Below, piece after piece: positions 1 to 8,599 of a stretch of DNA of 64,000 nt. Both the position numbers and the translations under genes were made by a program. The stretch's first letter is position 1. Each line of letters starts with the position of its first letter. The notes beneath the pieces are model-generated. The model saw only the letters and a list, made by a program, of their open reading frames with translations, was not told the DNA's origin and made no database searches. The stretch covers positions 632,578-696,577 of the forward strand of contig NZ_JACKZY010000001.1 in assembly GCF_020833685.1 (NCBI RefSeq), read 5' to 3'. The stretch is from Nitratireductor sp. B36 (GTDB lineage: Bacteria > Pseudomonadota > Alphaproteobacteria > Rhizobiales > Rhizobiaceae).

Positions 1-479
1 AGCGAGTAAAGAACGCTTTTGCCGCTCTTCAACAATTCCATGATCTCATGCATGGAAGCGCCGGCATCGATGGCGTACTCGCCCGCCTTCAACTCGGAAT
101 CCGCGCCATAGGCACGAACGCCGAGCGAGAATATCCGGGCATCGGAGATAACGCCTTCCCGCTCAAGCAGGCTTGCTATCTGACGAACACCGGTGTTCGG
201 CTTGATCATAACGGTCTCAGCCGTCCGCGAAGGGCCTGGCTGATGGAATTCCCGCTTGCCAAAGTAAAATGCGAAACCGGCAAGAATGACCAGAAACACG
301 ATGGATGAGAACACGAAGTTCAGGAAAACCACAAACTGGCTGCGCGCACGCTTCGAGCGCCGCGGAGGCGGTGTGCCCGCCTCTGGCCGCAAGGTTTGGT
401 TGGCCGATTTGAACGCACGACCGCGTTCCTCGCCCGCCTGACGGCCGTAGCCCGTATTGTCTCCGGAAGTCCCTGTCAT
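1..479 (-). CDS. mltG: Endolytic murein transglycosylase MltG, N-terminal part (gene runs off the left edge)
   Basis: Only the first 159 codons are present. The start is the ATG at 479, beginning MTGTSGDNTGYGRQ. A basic, proline-rich cytoplasmic tail (about residues 20-48) is followed by one membrane segment (about 49-73), then the start of the extracytoplasmic domain with the MltG-like stretch IKPNTGVRQIASLL and the sequence LKAGEYAIDAGASMHEI. MltG cleaves nascent peptidoglycan and acts in the inner membrane as a terminase for glycan strand synthesis. It lies 190 bp downstream of fabF on the same strand, the usual rhizobial arrangement, which supports the call. The catalytic Glu lies outside the window. 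Confidence 0.88.
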   Translation of the reverse strand, partial: MTGTSGDNTGYGRQAGEERGRAFKSANQTLRPEAGTPPPRRSKRARSQFVVFLNFVFSSIVFLVILAGFAFYFGKREFHQPGPSRTAETVMIKPNTGVRQIASLLEREGVISDARIFSLGVRAYGADSELKAGEYAIDAGASMHEIMELLKSGKSVLYS

Positions 480-669
480 GCCTGTTGGACCGCTCCCTCA
501 GAACGGCGCCAATGGTCGCCGGTCCTGTCCTAATCTGTATAAACACCCTGAGCAATCACGCTGGCTTCAGAAGATCGATCTTCCAGAGCCTGGTGACCAC
601 CGTTTCGATTCGTGACTGCCAGACTGAATTGCGAAAATGGCAAAACTGCAAGCCTGTTGTTGCAAAGCC

Positions 670-1926
670 TCAGGCGTCATACCGTTTGAATACGAGAGAC
701 GCATTGGTGCCACCAAAGCCGAAAGAGTTGGACAATGCCACGTCAATCTGTCGCTCGCGCGGCTGATTGGGTACCAAGTCTATGGGTGTTTCCACCTGTG
801 GATTGTCGAGATTGATGGTCGGCGGGGCGATGTTATCGCGAATGGCCAAAACCGAGAAAATGGCTTCTGCCGCGCCGGCTGCACCCAGAAGATGACCGAT
901 CGACGACTTGGTGGACGACATCGACACCTTGCTCGCGGCATCGCCCAGAAGACGCTCCACGGCACCGAGTTCAATCGTATCCGCCATGGTCGACGTGCCA
1001 TGCGCGTTGATGTAGTCCACATCGGCGGCGGAAAGACCTGCGCGCTTCAGTGCAGCCTTCATGCAGCGATAGGCGCCGTCACCATCCTCGGCCGGAGCCG
1101 TGATGTGGTAAGCGTCGCCCGTCAGGCCGTAGCCGACCACTTCCGCATAGATCTTTGCGCCACGCGCCTTTGCGTGTTCCAGTTCTTCCAGAACGACAAC
1201 GCCGGCGCCCTCGCCCATGACAAAACCGTCACGGTCGCGGTCATAGGGCCGGGAAGCCTTTTCCGGCGTGTCGTTGAAACTGGTGGAAAGCGCCTTGCAG
1301 GCCGAAAAGCCGGCAATGGAAAGGCGGGTGATCGGTGCTTCCGCACCACCCGCCAGCATGACGTCTGCGTCGCCGAGCATGATGAGACGGGCAGCGTCGC
1401 CGATGGCATGCGCGCCTGTGGAACAGGCGGTCACCACCGCATGGTTCGGTCCCTTCAACCCGTGGCGGATCGACACCTGGCCCGAGACCAGATTGATGAT
1501 GTTGCCGGGGATGAAGAAGGGGCTGATGCGGCGCGGGCCGCGCTCAGCAAGCGTCAAGGCGTTTTCAGCAATGCCCTCGATGCCGCCGATTCCCGAGCCG
1601 ATGAGCACGCCGGTGGCGTATTTCTCATCGTCGGTTTCCGGTTTCCAGCCCGAATCCTCAAGCGCCTGGTCTGCCGCAGCAATGCCGTAGGTGATGAACT
1701 CACCGATCTTGCGCTGCTCGCGCGGCTCCAGAAAGGCATCGGGGTCGAATGCCCCCTCGCCTTCACGCGGGATCGAATTGGCGATCTTGCAGGCCAGGTC
1801 ATCGACCTCGAAACGATCGATGCGGCTGGCCGCACTCTTGCCCGAAAGCAGGCTCTTCCACCCATGTTCAACACCGAGGCCGAAAGGTGAAAGAAGCCCC
1901 ATACCGGTGACGACAACGCGTCTCAT
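670..1926 (-). CDS. fabF: Beta-ketoacyl-ACP synthase II (FabF)
   Basis: A 418-residue condensing enzyme that extends acyl-ACP with malonyl-ACP in type II fatty-acid synthesis. The thiolase fold carries the full KAS Cys-His-His triad: Cys168 in TACSTGAHA, His309 in INAHGTSTMADT and His345 in STKSSIGHLLGAAG, with Lys340 in the same motif. The start MRRVVVTGMG is typical of the family and the length is normal. It lies 52 bp downstream of acpP and upstream of mltG, so the genes are probably cotranscribed. FabF and FabB are told apart by homology rather than by the triad; the gene context favours FabF. Confidence 0.96.
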   Translation of the reverse strand: MRRVVVTGMGLLSPFGLGVEHGWKSLLSGKSAASRIDRFEVDDLACKIANSIPREGEGAFDPDAFLEPREQRKIGEFITYGIAAADQALEDSGWKPETDDEKYATGVLIGSGIGGIEGIAENALTLAERGPRRISPFFIPGNIINLVSGQVSIRHGLKGPNHAVVTACSTGAHAIGDAARLIMLGDADVMLAGGAEAPITRLSIAGFSACKALSTSFNDTPEKASRPYDRDRDGFVMGEGAGVVVLEELEHAKARGAKIYAEVVGYGLTGDAYHITAPAEDGDGAYRCMKAALKRAGLSAADVDYINAHGTSTMADTIELGAVERLLGDAASKVSMSSTKSSIGHLLGAAGAAEAIFSVLAIRDNIAPPTINLDNPQVETPIDLVPNQPRERQIDVALSNSFGFGGTNASLVFKRYDA

Positions 1927-1978
1927 ATGCTGATTATCCGCCTTGACTACGTTTCGTAGCGAGAACGCCGGACGGGCG

Positions 1979-2215
1979 TCAGGCGGTCGCCTTGTCGATG
2001 TACTTCACAGCGTCGCCGACGGTGAGGATCGTCTCGGCTGCATCGTCCGGGATTTCCACGCCGAACTCTTCTTCGAACGCCATGACCAGCTCGACCGTGT
2101 CGAGGCTGTCTGCGCCAAGATCATCAATGAAGCTTGCGCCTTCGGTCACCTTGTCGCCTTCGACGCCCAGATGTTCGACAACGATTTTCTTAACGCGTTC
2201 TGCAGTATCGCTCAT
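1979..2215 (-). CDS. acpP: Acyl carrier protein AcpP
   Basis: A 78-residue acidic four-helix protein. The phosphopantetheine attachment site is Ser37 in the DSL motif ([19 protein letters not shown]). It carries acyl intermediates for the neighbouring FabD, FabG and FabF enzymes. The family is normally 77-80 residues, so the gene is complete. It is activated by the AcpS encoded at 49455. Like other ACP genes it probably has its own strong promoter; a candidate lies just upstream. Confidence 0.97.
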   Translation of the reverse strand: MSDTAERVKKIVVEHLGVEGDKVTEGASFIDDLGADSLDTVELVMAFEEEFGVEIPDDAAETILTVGDAVKYIDKATA

Positions 2216-2249
2216 GAGAGAACCCTCGACTTTCTGAATTTCCGATCTT

Positions 2250-2278
2250 CGTTAGCCGCACGAATGCCGCTAATCAAG
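2250..2278 (-). promoter_or_regulatory. Candidate acpP promoter
   Basis: On the minus strand CTTGAT (2278-2273) and CTAACG (2255-2250) are separated by 17 bp, resembling the alphaproteobacterial housekeeping pattern CTTGAC-N17-CTATAT. The -10 box lies 35 bp upstream of the acpP ATG. The -10 match is weak, so this is a candidate only. Confidence 0.35.
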
Positions 2279-2393
2279 CGAAATGACGACTAAAGCGCCG
2301 ATACGATCGACGCCCAGTCTGTTATGCTCCGATGACGATGCACAGCGTGCATGCGGCGGGCGGAACGGCTTCGAGCGGGCGCTTATCACGATT

Positions 2394-2409
2394 TTGGCGC
2401 GCGCGCCAA
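2394..2409. repeat. Perfect 16-bp palindrome between the GNAT gene and acpP
   Basis: TTGGCGCG followed directly by its exact reverse complement CGCGCCAA. It lies 40 bp past the GNAT stop codon and 180 bp upstream of acpP. It could fold in RNA at the end of the fabD-fabG-GNAT transcript, but no T-run follows on either strand, so it is not a classical intrinsic terminator. Confidence 0.5.
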
Positions 2410-2448
2410 GCGTTATTCCTCATCCCTCCACTCCTGCGGCCAGTCGCA

Positions 2449-3003
2449 TCAGACACCGGCCCCGGCGCGCCAGTCACGGCGCAGGAAACGCCAAACGACA
2501 AGCTCACCCGGGGTCGCGATCCCTTTGTTTCCCTGTCGTACAGGCCTTTCGAGACGAGCGCCAAGAAAGGAAGCAAGCCTTGCCGCCTGGTGATTTTGTG
2601 CGGTGGTTTCACCAAATATCTCGCAGAGGGCGAGCGTGGAGAAACCGAAGTCTAACAGGCCGCGCGTGATCTCGGCGGCACTGCCGTAGCGCCCCCACAT
2701 ATCCGGCGAAAGCTCTATACCCAGCTCACCACTGCCCTGTGGACAATTTGCCGTGCGGACACCGGCGCAACCGACGAGCCGGCCGGTTTTGCGCTCGATG
2801 ACGGCAAACTGGTGGTTCCGGCGCGGGCGCTCCTGCGCCCAAGAGCGAAAGAGCGCCACCAGTTTGGCGGGATCGCCCGCCTCCTGCCCTGCCTTTTTGC
2901 GGGCGGAAACGAAGCGCGGGTCGGACTGGTAGGCGGCCAGCGCCGGAACGTCGGCGGGCTCGAAGTCGCGCAGCACAAATCGCCTCGTGGCAAGCCCGTC
3001 CAT
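2449..3003 (-). CDS. GNAT-family N-acetyltransferase (RimJ/RimL-like)
   Basis: 184 residues of the Acetyltransf_3 type. The beginning, LATRRFVLRDFEPADVPALA, is typical of RimJ/RimL-like GNATs, and the CoA-binding half shows GELGIELSPDMWGRYGSAAE followed by a family-like ENxxA helix variant (NHQAARLASFLGA). The substrate cannot be told; candidates include a protein N-terminus or a small amine. It lies 23 bp downstream of fabG on the same strand and so interrupts the usual fabG-acpP pair, and is probably cotranscribed with fabD-fabG. Confidence 0.8.
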   Translation of the reverse strand: MDGLATRRFVLRDFEPADVPALAAYQSDPRFVSARKKAGQEAGDPAKLVALFRSWAQERPRRNHQFAVIERKTGRLVGCAGVRTANCPQGSGELGIELSPDMWGRYGSAAEITRGLLDFGFSTLALCEIFGETTAQNHQAARLASFLGARLERPVRQGNKGIATPGELVVWRFLRRDWRAGAGV

Positions 3004-3026
3004 CGCTCCTCCTGCCCGAACCGCGC

Positions 3027-3764
3027 TCAGATCATCGCCATGCCGCCATTGACGTGCACGGTCTGGCCCGTGACGTAGGAGGCCTCATTGGACGCCAGAT
3101 ATGCGACGGCGGATGCGATTTCATCACCGCTGCCCATGCGTTTCATTGGTATGGCACCCATGATCGCGTCGCGCTGCTTGTCGTTGAGCTTGTCGGTCAT
3201 GGCCGATTCGATAAAGCCGGGGGCAACGCAATTGACGGTGATGGAGCGGCTGGCGATTTCCTGGGCGAGCGACTTGGAAAAGCCGATCAGACCAGCCTTG
3301 GAGGCACAGTAATTCGCCTGGCCGGGATTGCCGGTGACGCCCACAACCGAGGTGATGTTGATGATGCGACCGAACCGGCGACGCATCATCGGGTGCGTCA
3401 GTTCGCGGGTGAGCCGGAAAACAGAGCCGAGATTGATCTCCAGCACCTGATCCCAGTCATCGTCGCTCATGCGGACAAAAAGGCCATCGCGGGTGATGCC
3501 CGCATTGTTGACGAGGATATCGACACCCTCGAGTTCCGATTCCGCCTTCTCCGCCAACTGTTTGACTTCATTGCGGTCAGACAGATTGGCGGGAAACAGC
3601 TTAACGCGATCACCGAGATCGGAAGCGAGGGTCTCCAGCTTTTCAACCCGTGTGCCGTGCAGGCCGACGACGGCACCCTGGGCATGCAGGGTGCGCGCGA
3701 TGGCCTCGCCGATGCCGCCGGACGCCCCCGTCACCAGTGCCTTGCGGCCGCTCAGATCAAACAT
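3027..3764 (-). CDS. fabG: 3-oxoacyl-ACP reductase FabG
   Basis: A 245-residue short-chain dehydrogenase that reduces 3-oxoacyl-ACP with NADPH. The cofactor motif TGASGGIG is at residues 12-19, NNAG at 86-89, and the catalytic tetrad is Asn111, Ser139, Tyr152 and Lys156. The C-terminus TGQTVHVNGGMAMI is characteristic of FabG. I chose the ATG at 3764 because an AAGGA sequence precedes it; a GTG at 3785 would add seven residues but has poorer support. It lies 51 bp downstream of fabD, in the conserved fatty-acid synthesis cluster. Confidence 0.95.
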   Translation of the reverse strand: MFDLSGRKALVTGASGGIGEAIARTLHAQGAVVGLHGTRVEKLETLASDLGDRVKLFPANLSDRNEVKQLAEKAESELEGVDILVNNAGITRDGLFVRMSDDDWDQVLEINLGSVFRLTRELTHPMMRRRFGRIINITSVVGVTGNPGQANYCASKAGLIGFSKSLAQEIASRSITVNCVAPGFIESAMTDKLNDKQRDAIMGAIPMKRMGSGDEIASAVAYLASNEASYVTGQTVHVNGGMAMI

Positions 3765-3815
3765 GGCCTTGTCCTTTTCAATCACCTAAATTCTTCGTTG
3801 TACAAGCGGCCCGGC

Positions 3816-4757
3816 TCAGCCGAGTGCCGCCATCGCCGCTTCTATATCTGCCGGTGTGTTGACCGGAACTGCGGCGAGATCGCGGTTGATGCGACGGGCG
3901 AGACCGGAGAGCACCTTGCCGGAGCCGATCTCATAAAGGGTCTCCACGCCGTTCTGTGCAAACCAGTCAATGGTTTCGCGCCAGCGCACACGGCCCGTGA
4001 CCTGCTCGACCAGCCGTTCGGCGATCTCTTCGGGATCGCGCAAAGGCGAGACGGTAACATTGGCCACCACTGGAACCGCGGGGGCGTGTTTTCTGACATC
4101 GGCCAGCGCCTCGCGCATCGCCTCGGCGGCAGGCTGCATCAGCGCGGAGTGGAAGGGGGCGGAAACCGGCAGCATGATCGCACGCTTGGCGCCCTTTTCG
4201 GAGGCGAGCTTCGCGGCTTCTTCCACGGCGCTTTTGGCACCGGAGATCACGAGTTGTCCTCCGCCATTGTCATTGGCGATCTGGCAGACGCCCTCCTTGC
4301 CGGCAGTGGAGCAGACCGCTTCCACGTCTGAAGCTTCGAGACCGATGATCGCAGCCATCGCCCCCTCGCCCACCGGCACCGCAGCCTGCATGGCATTGCC
4401 GCGAATGCGCAGCAGCCGAGCGGTATCGGCCAGGGAGAATGTGCCGGCAGCGCAGAGCGCGGAATATTCGCCAAGCGAATGACCCGCCACGTAGGACACC
4501 TTGTCCTTGAGTGAGAGACCGCCCTTTTCCATCACCCGCATGGCCGCGATGGAAACGGCCATAAGCGCAGGCTGCGCATTGGCGGTGAGGGTCAACTCAT
4601 CCTCCGGGCCTTCCCACATGATCCTGGAAAGCTTCTGCTCCAGCGCGTCATCGACCTCCTGGAACACGTCGCGCGCTTCTGGAAACGCATCGGCCAGATC
4701 GCGCCCCATGCCGACAGCCTGACTTCCCTGACCTGGAAAGGTGAAAGCGATGCTCAT
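3816..4757 (-). CDS. fabD: Malonyl-CoA:ACP transacylase FabD
   Basis: 313 residues. It transfers malonyl from CoA to ACP, supplying the extender unit for fatty-acid synthesis. The start MSIAFTFPGQGSQAVGMG contains the family GQGSQ motif, and the nucleophile elbow GHSLG is at 92-96 with Ser94. The catalytic His lies in SAPFHSALMQ. The reading frame extends much further upstream, but the start at 4757 matches the family and has a GGAG ribosome-binding site. First gene of the fabD-fabG-GNAT run. Confidence 0.95.
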   Translation of the reverse strand: MSIAFTFPGQGSQAVGMGRDLADAFPEARDVFQEVDDALEQKLSRIMWEGPEDELTLTANAQPALMAVSIAAMRVMEKGGLSLKDKVSYVAGHSLGEYSALCAAGTFSLADTARLLRIRGNAMQAAVPVGEGAMAAIIGLEASDVEAVCSTAGKEGVCQIANDNGGGQLVISGAKSAVEEAAKLASEKGAKRAIMLPVSAPFHSALMQPAAEAMREALADVRKHAPAVPVVANVTVSPLRDPEEIAERLVEQVTGRVRWRETIDWFAQNGVETLYEIGSGKVLSGLARRINRDLAAVPVNTPADIEAAMAALG

Positions 4758-4935
4758 CGCCAAATCTCCGGTATTCGTCCTTATCGGGCGCATCTGGTGA
4801 CGCAACACAATCGGCGCGTCAAGCTTTTTGGGTGTTTTCGGCCTGCGTTCCCTGTGACATGAAAACTCCACAATTAAGGAGAGATGTATCGCTGTTCCGC
4901 CCCATTTCCGGTGGCGTGCAGGGGTATTTTTAGAC

Positions 4936-5214
4936 ATGTCTTTTGAAACAACAGCGTTGCGACAGCAGGACGTCGCGCCTCGCGGCAAGCTTACACTTGC
5001 GCAAACGGTGGGCTTTGTTTCCGTAACGCTCTTCATTTCCACGGAAGTTGCCGCCGCCTCGGCTGCAAGCATCTGGGGGCTCTCCGGCCTGTTGCATCTT
5101 CAGGCCGTTGGCGAGATCATCCTGTCGGCCATCATAGGCGTCCCAGCGCTCTATGCGATGGTGCGGTGCGGACAGCTAGCCTTCGCTACAGAGACCGATC
5201 CGGAAAACAACTGA
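4936..5214 (+). CDS. Small membrane protein of unknown function
   Basis: 92 residues. A polar N-terminus is followed by two likely membrane segments, about residues 22-50 (TVGFVSVTLFISTEVAAASA) and 56-78 (VGEIILSAIIGVPALYAMV), and a short polar tail ending in ETDPENN. I do not recognise the family. It is transcribed divergently from fabD across a 178-bp gap and upstream of an ABC exporter pair. The ribosome-binding site is weak. Codon use looks normal for the window and no competing gene lies here, so it is probably real. Confidence 0.6.
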   Translation: MSFETTALRQQDVAPRGKLTLAQTVGFVSVTLFISTEVAAASAASIWGLSGLLHLQAVGEIILSAIIGVPALYAMVRCGQLAFATETDPENN

Positions 5215-5347
5215 GCCCGTCGAAGGGTAAAACAACCTCCGCTCATGTCAGGAAATGTCAGCGAACAAGTGCGGGCGCTGGCAAGCAGGTTGCATATTGC
5301 CTATATGTGCGCGGCCTGCCATCGCCCCGACATGAGGGACTTTTCCC

Positions 5348-6277
5348 ATGACGACAGCTCTTTCCATCAAAGATCTTTCAAAAACCTATGATACCGGTCT
5401 GACCGCTCTGAAGTCAGTGGACCTCGATATCCAGCGTGGTGAGATTTTGGCGTTGCTCGGCCCAAACGGCGCCGGGAAAACAACGTTGATCTCCATCATC
5501 TGCGGTCTGGTGAAACCTACCACCGGCACGGTGACGGTGGAGGGCAACGATATTGTCCAGAACTATCGCCAGGCCCGCCAGCTCATCGGCCTGGTGCCGC
5601 AGGAGCTGCACACCGAAACCTTCGAGACGGTGTGGGCGACGGTTAGCTACAGCCGCGGCCTTTTCGGCAAGAAGCCGGCGCCGGCGCTGGTCGAGCAGAT
5701 CCTGCGCGATCTCTCACTCTACGACAAGAAAGACAGCCAGATCATGGCGCTCTCGGGCGGCATGAAACGGCGCGTGATGATCGCCAAGGCCCTGGCACAT
5801 GAGCCGCGGATCCTGTTTCTGGATGAACCGACCGCGGGTGTCGACGTGGAGCTGCGCAAGGATATGTGGCGACTGGTCAAGCGTCTGCGCGACACCGGCG
5901 TCACCATCATCCTGACCACGCATTATATCGAAGAGGCGGAAGAGATCGCCGACCGGGTGGGTGTCATCAACAAAGGCCAGCTCCTTCTGGTCGAGGAAAA
6001 GGCCGAGTTGATGCGCAAACTCGGACAGAAGCAGCTCACGCTCGACCTGCAGAAGCCGCTGAAGGCACTTCCGGACCAACTCGCCGGATACGATCTTGAA
6101 CTCGCCGATGGCGGCACGCGGATCATCTATCATTATGACACACAGGCGAAACGGACGGGAATTGCCTCCCTCTTGTCTGCGCTGAGCGAAGCCGGGATCA
6201 TCGTCAAGGATCTCGACACGGAACAACGCTCGCTCGAAGACATTTTCGTGAGCCTCGTGGTGGAGGAAAACCAGTGA
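5348..6277 (+). CDS. ABC-2 type exporter, ATP-binding subunit (YadG-like)
   Basis: 309-residue ABC ATPase. Walker [10 protein letters not shown] is at 38-46, the signature LSGG at 135-138, Walker B plus D-loop FLDEPTAG at 157-164 and the switch His at 192. The C-terminal extension of about 90 residues is typical of drug/lipid ABC-2 exporters. The next gene overlaps its stop codon and encodes the membrane subunit, so the two should form a complex. The substrate is unknown; the E. coli YadG/YadH pair is the nearest familiar relative. Confidence 0.88.
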   Translation: MTTALSIKDLSKTYDTGLTALKSVDLDIQRGEILALLGPNGAGKTTLISIICGLVKPTTGTVTVEGNDIVQNYRQARQLIGLVPQELHTETFETVWATVSYSRGLFGKKPAPALVEQILRDLSLYDKKDSQIMALSGGMKRRVMIAKALAHEPRILFLDEPTAGVDVELRKDMWRLVKRLRDTGVTIILTTHYIEEAEEIADRVGVINKGQLLLVEEKAELMRKLGQKQLTLDLQKPLKALPDQLAGYDLELADGGTRIIYHYDTQAKRTGIASLLSALSEAGIIVKDLDTEQRSLEDIFVSLVVEENQ

Positions 6278-7035
6278 ATTTCGAAGCCGTCAAATCCATC
6301 TATCTCTTCGAGATGGCGCGCATGAAACGCACGCTTCTGCAAAGCGTGATTTCGCCCGTTCTCTCCACCTCGCTTTATTTCATCGTCTTCGGCGCGGCCA
6401 TCGGCTCTCGCATCGAGGAGATCGACGGCGTCCAGTATGGCGCCTTCATCGTTCCCGGGCTGATGATGCTGACGCTGTTGCAGAACTCCATCTCAAACGC
6501 ATCGTTCGGCATCTACTTCCCCAAGTTCATCGGCACGATTTACGAGGTGCTTTCGGCACCGATCTCCTTTTTCGAGATCGTGCTTGGCTATGTGGGGGCG
6601 GCGGCGACCAAGTCGCTGATCCTCGGCCTCATCATCCTGGCAACGGCGCATCTCTTCGTCCCCATAGAGATAAGACATCCCTTCTGGATGCTGTTCTTCC
6701 TGGTGATGACGGCGATTACCTTCAGCCTGTTCGGCTTCATCATCGGTATCTGGGCCGACAATTTTGAAAAACTTCAGCTGATACCGCTTCTGGTGATCAC
6801 GCCGCTCGTCTTCCTTGGCGGCTCGTTCTACTCCATCGAGATGCTGCCGGAATTCTGGCAGAAGGTGACGCTTGCCAACCCGGTGCTCTACCTCATCAGC
6901 GGCTTCCGCTGGAGCTTTTACGAGACGTCGGATGTGGGGATCGGCGTGAGCATCGCCATGATCTCGTTCTTCCTTGTCCTCTGCCTCAGCGCCATCTGGT
7001 GGATCTTCAAGACCGGTTACAAGCTCAAGACGTGA
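6274..7035 (+). CDS. ABC-2 type exporter, membrane subunit (YadH-like)
   Basis: 253-residue permease with about six membrane segments. The GTG start at 6274 overlaps the stop of the ATPase gene (GTGA), implying translational coupling. The region [19 protein letters not shown] followed by [14 protein letters not shown] is the hallmark of the ABC-2 membrane family. It is followed directly by the palindromic repeat at 7039-7143. The substrate cannot be deduced. Confidence 0.88.
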   Translation: MNFEAVKSIYLFEMARMKRTLLQSVISPVLSTSLYFIVFGAAIGSRIEEIDGVQYGAFIVPGLMMLTLLQNSISNASFGIYFPKFIGTIYEVLSAPISFFEIVLGYVGAAATKSLILGLIILATAHLFVPIEIRHPFWMLFFLVMTAITFSLFGFIIGIWADNFEKLQLIPLLVITPLVFLGGSFYSIEMLPEFWQKVTLANPVLYLISGFRWSFYETSDVGIGVSIAMISFFLVLCLSAIWWIFKTGYKLKT

Positions 7036-7038
7036 ACG

Positions 7039-7143
7039 CTAAAGCGCGTCGCGATCTTTCAGATTCGCTCTGTGCGCTTTAGGTTCTTGATTTGACGCAT
7101 GTCTTTGTCCCGAAACCGGTGCCCGCTTTCGGGAGACATGCGT
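7039..7143. repeat. Rhizobial-type intergenic mosaic palindromic repeat
   Basis: Two adjacent hairpins. The first pairs CTAAAGCGC (7039-7047) with GCGCTTTAG (7074-7082). The second is nested: ACGCATGTCT (7095-7104) pairs with AGACATGCGT (7134-7143), and inside it CCCGAAA pairs with TTTCGGG. The organisation and wording resemble the RIME-like intergenic elements dispersed in rhizobial genomes. It fills almost the whole gap between two convergent genes, and its last base is the first base of the regulator's stop codon as read on the plus strand. It could act as a bidirectional terminator. Confidence 0.75.
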
Positions 7144-7811
7144 TAACGCAGGGTCTTCAGGTAGTCCTTGAACTCCCTGCCGGCCTCTGGCGCAAAGCGG
7201 TCGCCGGTTTCGGCGACCGTCACCAGCCGATCAATGCGAAAGTTGCGGAAGTCGTCGCGCTCCTCGCACCAGGCTGTCAAAAGCCAGACATTGTCGAATG
7301 CGGTCAGCCCCAACGGGCGGACCCTGCGCGTGCTCTTCTTCTCCTTCAGGTCGAGATAGACGATTTCAAGACGCCGGCGCCCACGTACCGCACGGCGAAG
7401 GGCAGCCAGGTGGCGCTGTGCATCCGACGCCCTTGAATAGGCGATCATGTCCCCTTGCCGCACACGCCCATGCTGACCGTCGGGCGCTATTGCATCAACC
7501 TTTGCGGCCACACGGGCGGCAGCCTGCTTCAGATCGCCATCGCCGCGCGCTGAAATCAACTGCATGCCAAGTGTGATCGCGTCGAGTTCATCGGTGTCGA
7601 AGTGCAGGGGAGGAAGGAAGTAGCCGCGCTCGATCTGATAGCCGACACCGCCCTCGCCCCGGATGGGAGCCCCCATGGACTGAAGCGTGGCGATGTCGCG
7701 GTAGAGAGTGCGGACCGAAACGCCCAGCGTTTCTGCCAGTTGGGCAGCGCTGACCGGCTGGCGGTGCATCCGCAATTGTTCAAGCAATCCGAAAAGTCGT
7801 GATGCGCGCAT
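7143..7811 (-). CDS. HTH/WYL-domain transcriptional regulator (YafY family)
   Basis: 222 residues. An N-terminal DeoR/HTH_11 winged helix (about 1-60, with SAAQLAETLGVSVRTLYRDI) is followed by a linker and a WYL domain (about 125-205). The WYL region contains the equivalents of the signature residues in VRPLGLTAFDNVWLLTAW and the family-typical FRNFRIDRL near the end. These regulators bind small ligands through the WYL domain and usually control a neighbouring gene. The divergent gene starts 107 bp away, and a perfect inverted repeat lies 10 bp upstream of this start codon, so autoregulation plus control of the neighbour is the likely arrangement. Confidence 0.88.
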   Translation of the reverse strand: MRASRLFGLLEQLRMHRQPVSAAQLAETLGVSVRTLYRDIATLQSMGAPIRGEGGVGYQIERGYFLPPLHFDTDELDAITLGMQLISARGDGDLKQAAARVAAKVDAIAPDGQHGRVRQGDMIAYSRASDAQRHLAALRRAVRGRRRLEIVYLDLKEKKSTRRVRPLGLTAFDNVWLLTAWCEERDDFRNFRIDRLVTVAETGDRFAPEAGREFKDYLKTLR

Positions 7812-7820
7812 GCTCCACCC

Positions 7821-7835
7821 TGACAGAAACTGTCA
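7821..7835. promoter_or_regulatory. Candidate operator of the WYL regulator
   Basis: A perfect inverted repeat TGACAG-AAA-CTGTCA in the gap between the divergent regulator (start 7811) and the unknown gene (start 7918). It is the only clear dyad in the gap. Its place directly upstream of the regulator fits an autoregulatory site. Confidence 0.6.
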
Positions 7836-7917
7836 ATCCTTCGGGATAGCTACGGCACACCGGCCTGTTCGGCAAGCCCGCCCGCAGCCGCTGCCCCTAT
7901 CAAGAGGAAAACAGTCA

Positions 7918-8556
7918 ATGTTGAGAAAATCCGAAGGCCCTGTGAGGGTGATGGGCTTTGCCCGATACCAAAAGCGCGCGGACGTGGAAACCGCCCGCAT
8001 GATCGACGCCGCCCTCGCCTGGCAGGAAACCTTTCTGCGCCCGATGGACGGCATCCTCTTTCATGCGTTTCTCGGCAATCTGAACGGCGGTTTTGCCGAC
8101 ATCATTCTGGCCCGTGATGACCAGAGCTTCGAGGGGATGCTCAAAGCCTATGACGACGCAGAAAGCGCGAAGACGTTCATGGCATTGCTGGAGCCCGGCA
8201 CCGTCCGGCTGTCGCGCAACCAGATACTGAAGCAGATCGCATCCCCGCCGGACGCGTTTTCCTGCGTTGAATTCGGAACCTTCAAGATCGCTGACGGCAG
8301 CAGTGCGAGTGAGCAGGACGTGCTTGCGATTTCGGAACGGATCGCAAGCGAATATCTCGGCCAATCCGACAATACGAGGCTCCACTACATCGGGCGAGAT
8401 GCGGAAAACCGCTTTTGCGAGGTGACTTTCGGACGTTCGCTGGGCGAAACAACACGCCTGTGCGAGGGCTATGTCGGGCACCCGGTCTGCCAGCCGCTGC
8501 TCGATCTGTGCGACCCCACCAGCCTGGACCTTGATTTCTGGTACCTGCTCGCCTGA
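7918..8556 (+). CDS. Unknown cytoplasmic protein divergent from the WYL regulator
   Basis: 212 residues with no signal peptide or membrane segment. The start at 7918 has an AAGAGGAAA ribosome-binding site; a longer reading frame upstream would run over the operator and the regulator gene. The protein may consist of two similar alpha/beta halves (residues about 10-90 and 110-190), faintly like ferredoxin-fold dimeric barrels, but I do not recognise the family. Its position suggests it is the target of the neighbouring regulator. Confidence 0.75.
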   Translation: MLRKSEGPVRVMGFARYQKRADVETARMIDAALAWQETFLRPMDGILFHAFLGNLNGGFADIILARDDQSFEGMLKAYDDAESAKTFMALLEPGTVRLSRNQILKQIASPPDAFSCVEFGTFKIADGSSASEQDVLAISERIASEYLGQSDNTRLHYIGRDAENRFCEVTFGRSLGETTRLCEGYVGHPVCQPLLDLCDPTSLDLDFWYLLA

Positions 8557-8566
8557 AACCGCCGCC

Positions 8567-8594
8567 TTGCAACTTCGTTGAAAACCTGTATAAG
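8567..8594 (+). promoter_or_regulatory. Candidate promoter of the rpsF-rpsR-rplI operon
   Basis: TTGCAA (8567-8572) and TATAAG (8589-8594) are separated by 16 bp. Transcription from here would give a leader of about 205 nt before rpsF. Confidence 0.55.
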
Positions 8595-8599
8595 CGCGC

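Noticed and set aside
637-1890. Open frame of 417 codons on the plus strand across fabF
   Set aside because: It lies antisense to a clear fabF gene with all catalytic residues and has a composition unlike a real protein. It is a shadow caused by the G+C-rich codon pattern.
3054-4331. Open frame of 425 codons on the plus strand across fabG and fabD
   Set aside because: Antisense to two certain genes; no ribosome-binding site or recognisable domain.
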